DNA from: Verrucomicrobiales bacterium
GTDB lineage: Bacteria > Verrucomicrobiota > Verrucomicrobiia > Limisphaerales > UBA1100
Assembly: GCA_011523245.1 (NCBI GenBank)
Contig: WTHG01000288.1
Span: forward strand, 1 to 7,203
Direction of reading: 5' to 3'
DNA: 7,203 bases
The first letter of the stretch is position 1; every line of letters begins with the position of its first letter. A model generated the notes under the pieces. That model saw nothing but the letters and a program-made list of their open reading frames with translations. It was not told the origin of the DNA and did no database searches. The position numbers and the translations under genes are program-made. This document shows positions 4,510 to 7,203 of the stretch, piece by piece.

Positions 4510-5589
4510 ATGAACTTTCGAATGTTGGCCGCCTCGATGCTGCTATTTTCCCTCGCGCTCGACGCCACCGAACGGTTGCCACGATTGGATTTGCTGAAGT
4601 ACCGCGATGCTGTGGGGCAGGTGCAACCGGTAAAAACACCGGCGGATTGGACCCAGCGGCGGGCGGAAATTGTGAAGGGAATGACCACGGTGATGGGGCC
4701 GTTGCCGGTGAAGGAGAGGCGCGTGGATTTGGCGGTAAAGGTAGAGGAGGAAGCTGATGCCGGTTCGTATGTGAGGCGGTTGATCACCTATCAATCCGAA
4801 CCGGGTTCGCGTACGCCGGCGTACCTGTGCATTCCTAAGGTGGTTTTGCAAAAGGGCAAGGCACCGGCGGTGCTCTGTCTAATGCCGACGGATAATCGCG
4901 TGGGCCATCAGGTCGTCGTGGGCTTGGGCGGCCGCGAAGGGCGCGCTTACGCGGCCGAGTTGGCCGAGCGCGGGTACGTGACGGTCGCGCCGGCTTATAC
5001 GCACCTTGCCAACTACTGGCCGAATCTCGGCAAGCTCGGTTACGTGAGCGGCACGATGAAGGCGATCTACGACAATACGCGGGCGCTGGATCTGCTGGAA
5101 TCGATGCCCAACGTGGAGGCTACGCGTGGCTTCGGTGCCATCGGCCATTCGCTCGGCGGCCATAACGCAATTTACACGGCCGTGTTTGATAAACGGATCA
5201 CTGTGCTGGCCAGCAGTTGCGGGTTTGATGCGTACCCGGATTATTATGACGGCGCAGAGCGCAACTGGTTCTTCGGCCGCGGTTGGTGCCAGATTCGTTA
5301 CATGCCGCGCATGAGCAATTACCGCGGCAAGCTGGAAACCATTCCGTTTGATTTCCCGGAATTGCTGGGGGCCCTCGCCCCGCGGCCGTTCTTTGTTCAC
5401 GCGCCGTTGCGGGATGGCAACTTTCGCTGGAAGAGCGTCGATGTCTGCGCCAAGGCCGCCCGGCCGGTGTACAAATTGCTCGGCAACGAAAACGGCCTCA
5501 TCATCAAGCACCCCGACTACGATCACAACTTCCCCAAGGACATGCGCGAGGGTGCGTACCGGACCATTGATTCGGTGTTGCGCAATTAA
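4510..5589 (+). CDS. secreted alpha/beta hydrolase (acetyl xylan esterase / dienelactone hydrolase-like)
   Basis: This 359-residue protein has a short N-terminal hydrophobic signal (MNFRMLAASMLLFSLALDA), so it is probably exported. The alpha/beta-hydrolase core starts around residue 100 with the YLCIP...APAVLCLMPT strand region. The nucleophile elbow GHSLGG places the catalytic serine at residue 214. Asp302 in PLRDGNF and His339 in PDYDHNFP are the likely remaining triad members. The arrangement resembles the large esterase/peptidase-like hydrolases annotated as acetyl xylan esterases or dienelactone hydrolases in PVC bacteria. The substrate cannot be read from the sequence; a sugar ester is a reasonable guess. 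It begins 42 nt after nadA on the same strand, so read-through is possible, but no functional tie to NAD synthesis is evident. The ATG at 4510 lacks a Shine-Dalgarno, and a second ATG follows four codons later. Confidence 0.88.
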   Translation: MNFRMLAASMLLFSLALDATERLPRLDLLKYRDAVGQVQPVKTPADWTQRRAEIVKGMTTVMGPLPVKERRVDLAVKVEEEADAGSYVRRLITYQSEPGSRTPAYLCIPKVVLQKGKAPAVLCLMPTDNRVGHQVVVGLGGREGRAYAAELAERGYVTVAPAYTHLANYWPNLGKLGYVSGTMKAIYDNTRALDLLESMPNVEATRGFGAIGHSLGGHNAIYTAVFDKRITVLASSCGFDAYPDYYDGAERNWFFGRGWCQIRYMPRMSNYRGKLETIPFDFPELLGALAPRPFFVHAPLRDGNFRWKSVDVCAKAARPVYKLLGNENGLIIKHPDYDHNFPKDMREGAYRTIDSVLRN

Positions 5590-5592
5590 TTC

Positions 5593-5625
5593 AATTCACC
5601 AAAGAGGCGGCCTCGGTGATGAATT
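5593..5625. terminator. interrupted hairpin between convergent genes
   Basis: aattca (5593-5598) pairs with tgaatt (5620-5625), and gagg (5604-5607) pairs with cctc (5611-5614), with small bulges between. It fills the 35-nt gap between two convergent stop codons and touches the TAA of the minus-strand gene, where a shared bidirectional terminator would be expected. The uridine tract is poor. Confidence 0.35.
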
Positions 5626-6572
5626 TATAATCGAAACAATTTCTTCGCATTCGCGAACAGGATCTTGCGCTCGATGGTTTTGGTTTTGCTATTGCGGCGA
5701 ACAGCCAGAATCGTGCGGCTGCCCTGGCAACCGGGGCCACGCCCAATCGTGTCGGCGCAGTCGCTGCCGTAGAGCAGTTGATTCTGATGGCGCTCGAAGA
5801 ATCCCTTGGTGTGTTCCTCATCGCGGATCAACGCATTCAAGCCCGACCCCGCTGAGAGATCGCCAAACATGTTCTCGTAATTGCTGAGATACTTGTCCGT
5901 CAACCCGCCGGCCGTCACCGGCCCTTTCGGGTACAGGTTTTTCTGCACATGCTTCGCATCAATATTGCCCCACCAAGTTTGCGCGTGGCCGATGAAGTTG
6001 ACCTTGGGAAACTTCTCCAGTGTCCGGTGAAACCGATGAAAATTCAGGTTATACGATTTGTGCTGGAAATGCATGAGCACCGGCACCCCGAATTCCTGCG
6101 CCACCTCCGCCACGGCCCAGACAAACTTGGAATCGCACTCCACATTAAATTTCTGCTCCGCGATGATCACCGCACCGGCCTTGAGAAATTTCTCCAATTC
6201 CTTCTGCATGTTTGGCAGATCCGGCACTTCATTGGCGCCAAATAGAAATTCCTTCGGATGTTTCTTGGCCACCGCCGCCACCGTATCATTTCCTCCCGTC
6301 CGGGCGGCCAATCCATTGCTCCGGCCCTCATGCGTGGAAGGCCGCTTCACCGCTTGGCCCGCGGGCAGCAAAATGGTGGTCGTGATGCCCATCGCCCGCT
6401 GATGTTTCACCAACTGCTCATCATTGCGCCCGTGATAATGCGTGTGCTGATGAATATCGATGATCGGTTCCGTTGGTTGTTTCTCCTCGGCCAAGGCATC
6501 ATGGCAGAGAAGCCCGCCCAGTAAGGCGCTGGATTGCCCCAAAAAACGGCGGCGATTGAGTGTGGGTTTCAT
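5625..6572 (-). CDS. Tat-exported amidohydrolase (amidohydrolase-2 / TIM-barrel metal hydrolase)
   Basis: This 315-residue protein starts with a twin-arginine signal (NRRRFLGQSSALLGGLL, cleavage probably near ALA-EE at ~28), so it is exported folded, as expected for a metalloenzyme. The amidohydrolase metal-site residues are present in order: H41 and H43 in DIHQHTHYHG, H168 in VLMHFQH, H196 in FIGHAQ, and D271 in YGSDC. The ending KILFANAKKLFRL is typical of the amidohydrolase-2 family (hydrolases and decarboxylases acting on cyclic or aromatic carboxylates and lactones). The substrate is unknown. It converges with the alpha/beta hydrolase gene (35-nt gap) and is divergent from the PVC-type dehydrogenase gene (99-nt gap). 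Genes of this exported type often accompany such dehydrogenases in PVC genomes. The ATG at 6572 puts the Tat motif at the expected distance; no Shine-Dalgarno is visible. Confidence 0.9.
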   Translation of the reverse strand: MKPTLNRRRFLGQSSALLGGLLCHDALAEEKQPTEPIIDIHQHTHYHGRNDEQLVKHQRAMGITTTILLPAGQAVKRPSTHEGRSNGLAARTGGNDTVAAVAKKHPKEFLFGANEVPDLPNMQKELEKFLKAGAVIIAEQKFNVECDSKFVWAVAEVAQEFGVPVLMHFQHKSYNLNFHRFHRTLEKFPKVNFIGHAQTWWGNIDAKHVQKNLYPKGPVTAGGLTDKYLSNYENMFGDLSAGSGLNALIRDEEHTKGFFERHQNQLLYGSDCADTIGRGPGCQGSRTILAVRRNSKTKTIERKILFANAKKLFRL

Positions 6573-6655
6573 GAGCTCAGTGTCGGGAATCCGGCTCGGA
6601 TGGCAACGGCAAAAAACGAATGTCCTGTCATTTTGGCTTTCGCCTTTCAGTTTGA

Positions 6656-6665
6656 AGCCTAGGCT
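6656..6665. promoter_or_regulatory. 10-bp palindrome in a divergent promoter region
   Basis: agcctaggct is a perfect 10-bp palindrome 6 nt before the ATG at 6672, in the 99-nt region between two divergent genes. It could be an operator half or occur by chance. No clear -35/-10 boxes were identified. Confidence 0.2.
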
Positions 6666-6671
6666 GAGGTC

Positions 6672-7203
6672 ATGAAGTTACTTTGGATTGGAGTCCTGAT
6701 TAGTAGCGTGCTATTCGCCGCGGATCCGAAGCCGGATCCAAAGGAGTTGCCGCGAATACCGCATACACCGGTGGATCAGGCGCGCGGGACGTTTGAGGTG
6801 AAGCCAGGGTTCGACCTGCAGCTGGCGGCAGCGGAACCCTTGGTGGCCGATCCCATCGCGATGAGCTTTGATGCGCACGGGCGATTGTATGTGGTGGAGA
6901 TGATCGGCTACTCCGAGCGGCGCGATGCGGATGCCGGCCGCATTCGGCGGCTGGAGGATGCCGATGGCGACGGGCGATTTGAGAAGAGCACGGTGTTTGC
7001 CAAGGGACTGGCATGGCCGACGGCGGTGATCTGCTACAACGGCGGTGTGTTTGTGGGCGTGACACCGAAAATTCTGTATCTCAAAGACACTACCGGCGAC
7101 GGCAAGGCGGATGTGAACCGCACCGTATTGGAGGGCTTCGGCACCGGCCGCAGCCGGCTGAATGTGCAGGCGATGTTCAACAGCTTTCGGTGGGGGTTGG
7201 ATA
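6672..7203 (+). CDS. PVC-type membrane-bound dehydrogenase domain protein, N-terminal part (cut by window end)
   Basis: The visible 177 codons begin with a signal peptide (MKLLWIGVLISSVLFAADP), then a short proline-rich segment. A beta-propeller-like start typical of the Piru/Ver N-terminal (TIGR02604-type) family follows: FEVKPGFDLQLAAAEPLV, DPIAMSFDAHGRLYVVEM, GYSER, and acidic D.DGDG.-type loops (DADGDGRFEKS, DTTGDGKADV) that look like calcium-binding turns. The visible end, LNVQAMFNSFRWGLD, also fits. Full-length members are large, often ~1000 residues with HEAT repeats and a C-terminal cytochrome c domain, none of which can be seen here. The likely location is the periplasm or outer face of the membrane. 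The real substrates of this family are largely unknown, but sugar or alcohol oxidation is suspected. GAGG stands only 2-3 nt before the ATG, which is too close for a good ribosome-binding site. The frame is open to the last base. Confidence 0.88.
   Translation, partial: MKLLWIGVLISSVLFAADPKPDPKELPRIPHTPVDQARGTFEVKPGFDLQLAAAEPLVADPIAMSFDAHGRLYVVEMIGYSERRDADAGRIRRLEDADGDGRFEKSTVFAKGLAWPTAVICYNGGVFVGVTPKILYLKDTTGDGKADVNRTVLEGFGTGRSRLNVQAMFNSFRWGLD

Noticed and set aside
3835..5526. Long open frames on the minus strand opposite nadA and the alpha/beta hydrolase
   Set aside because: They are shadows of clear family members on the plus strand and show no recognisable domain.
1..7203. CRISPR array, tRNA or rRNA genes
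   Set aside because: No regularly spaced direct repeats, cloverleaf with a proper acceptor stem, or rRNA-like stretch was seen. A short TTCGATTCC-like string on the minus strand near 1995-2003 resembles a tRNA T-loop but lacks the rest of a tRNA.

Overview
The window most likely comes from a chromosome of the Verrucomicrobiota/Planctomycetota (PVC) superphylum. The clearest clue is the gene cut off at the right edge, whose start matches the 'PVC-type membrane-bound dehydrogenase' (Piru/Ver N-terminal) family that is abundant in those phyla. A Tat-exported amidohydrolase and a secreted alpha/beta hydrolase beside it fit the same picture. Shine-Dalgarno signals are weak or absent before most starts, so several starts are tentative.

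Left part (1-3453, minus strand): three genes in one direction. Reading with transcription from right to left, these are (i) a reverse transcriptase (RT) of unassigned class with a YADD active site; (ii) a 3'-terminal and intergenic stretch of about 320 nt full of nested inverted repeats, closed by a 27-bp stem whose only non-Watson-Crick pairs are G-U on the RT-sense strand; (iii) a 301-residue soluble protein with two copies of a ~50-residue beta-rich repeat and a C-terminal domain like the C-terminal domain (CTD) of ribosomal protein L7/L12; and (iv) 17 nt further on, a 227-residue membrane protein with two TM helices, a four-cysteine zinc ribbon and a second copy of the L7/L12-CTD-like domain. 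The first ~800 bases look more AT-rich than the genes on the right. This left block is the accessory and most interesting part.

Right part (3454-7203): nadA (quinolinate synthase, NAD biosynthesis) runs divergently from the RT. It is followed by a secreted alpha/beta hydrolase on the same strand, which converges on a Tat-signal amidohydrolase on the minus strand. That amidohydrolase is divergent from the partial PVC-type dehydrogenase. Apart from nadA these look like exported catabolic enzymes.

The main hypothesis is that the RT, the structured RNA overlapping its 3' end and the two L7/L12-CTD-like proteins form one functional unit, possibly a retron- or defence-like system. The RNA structure and the shared domain are visible in the sequence. 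The functional link and the defence role are inference.
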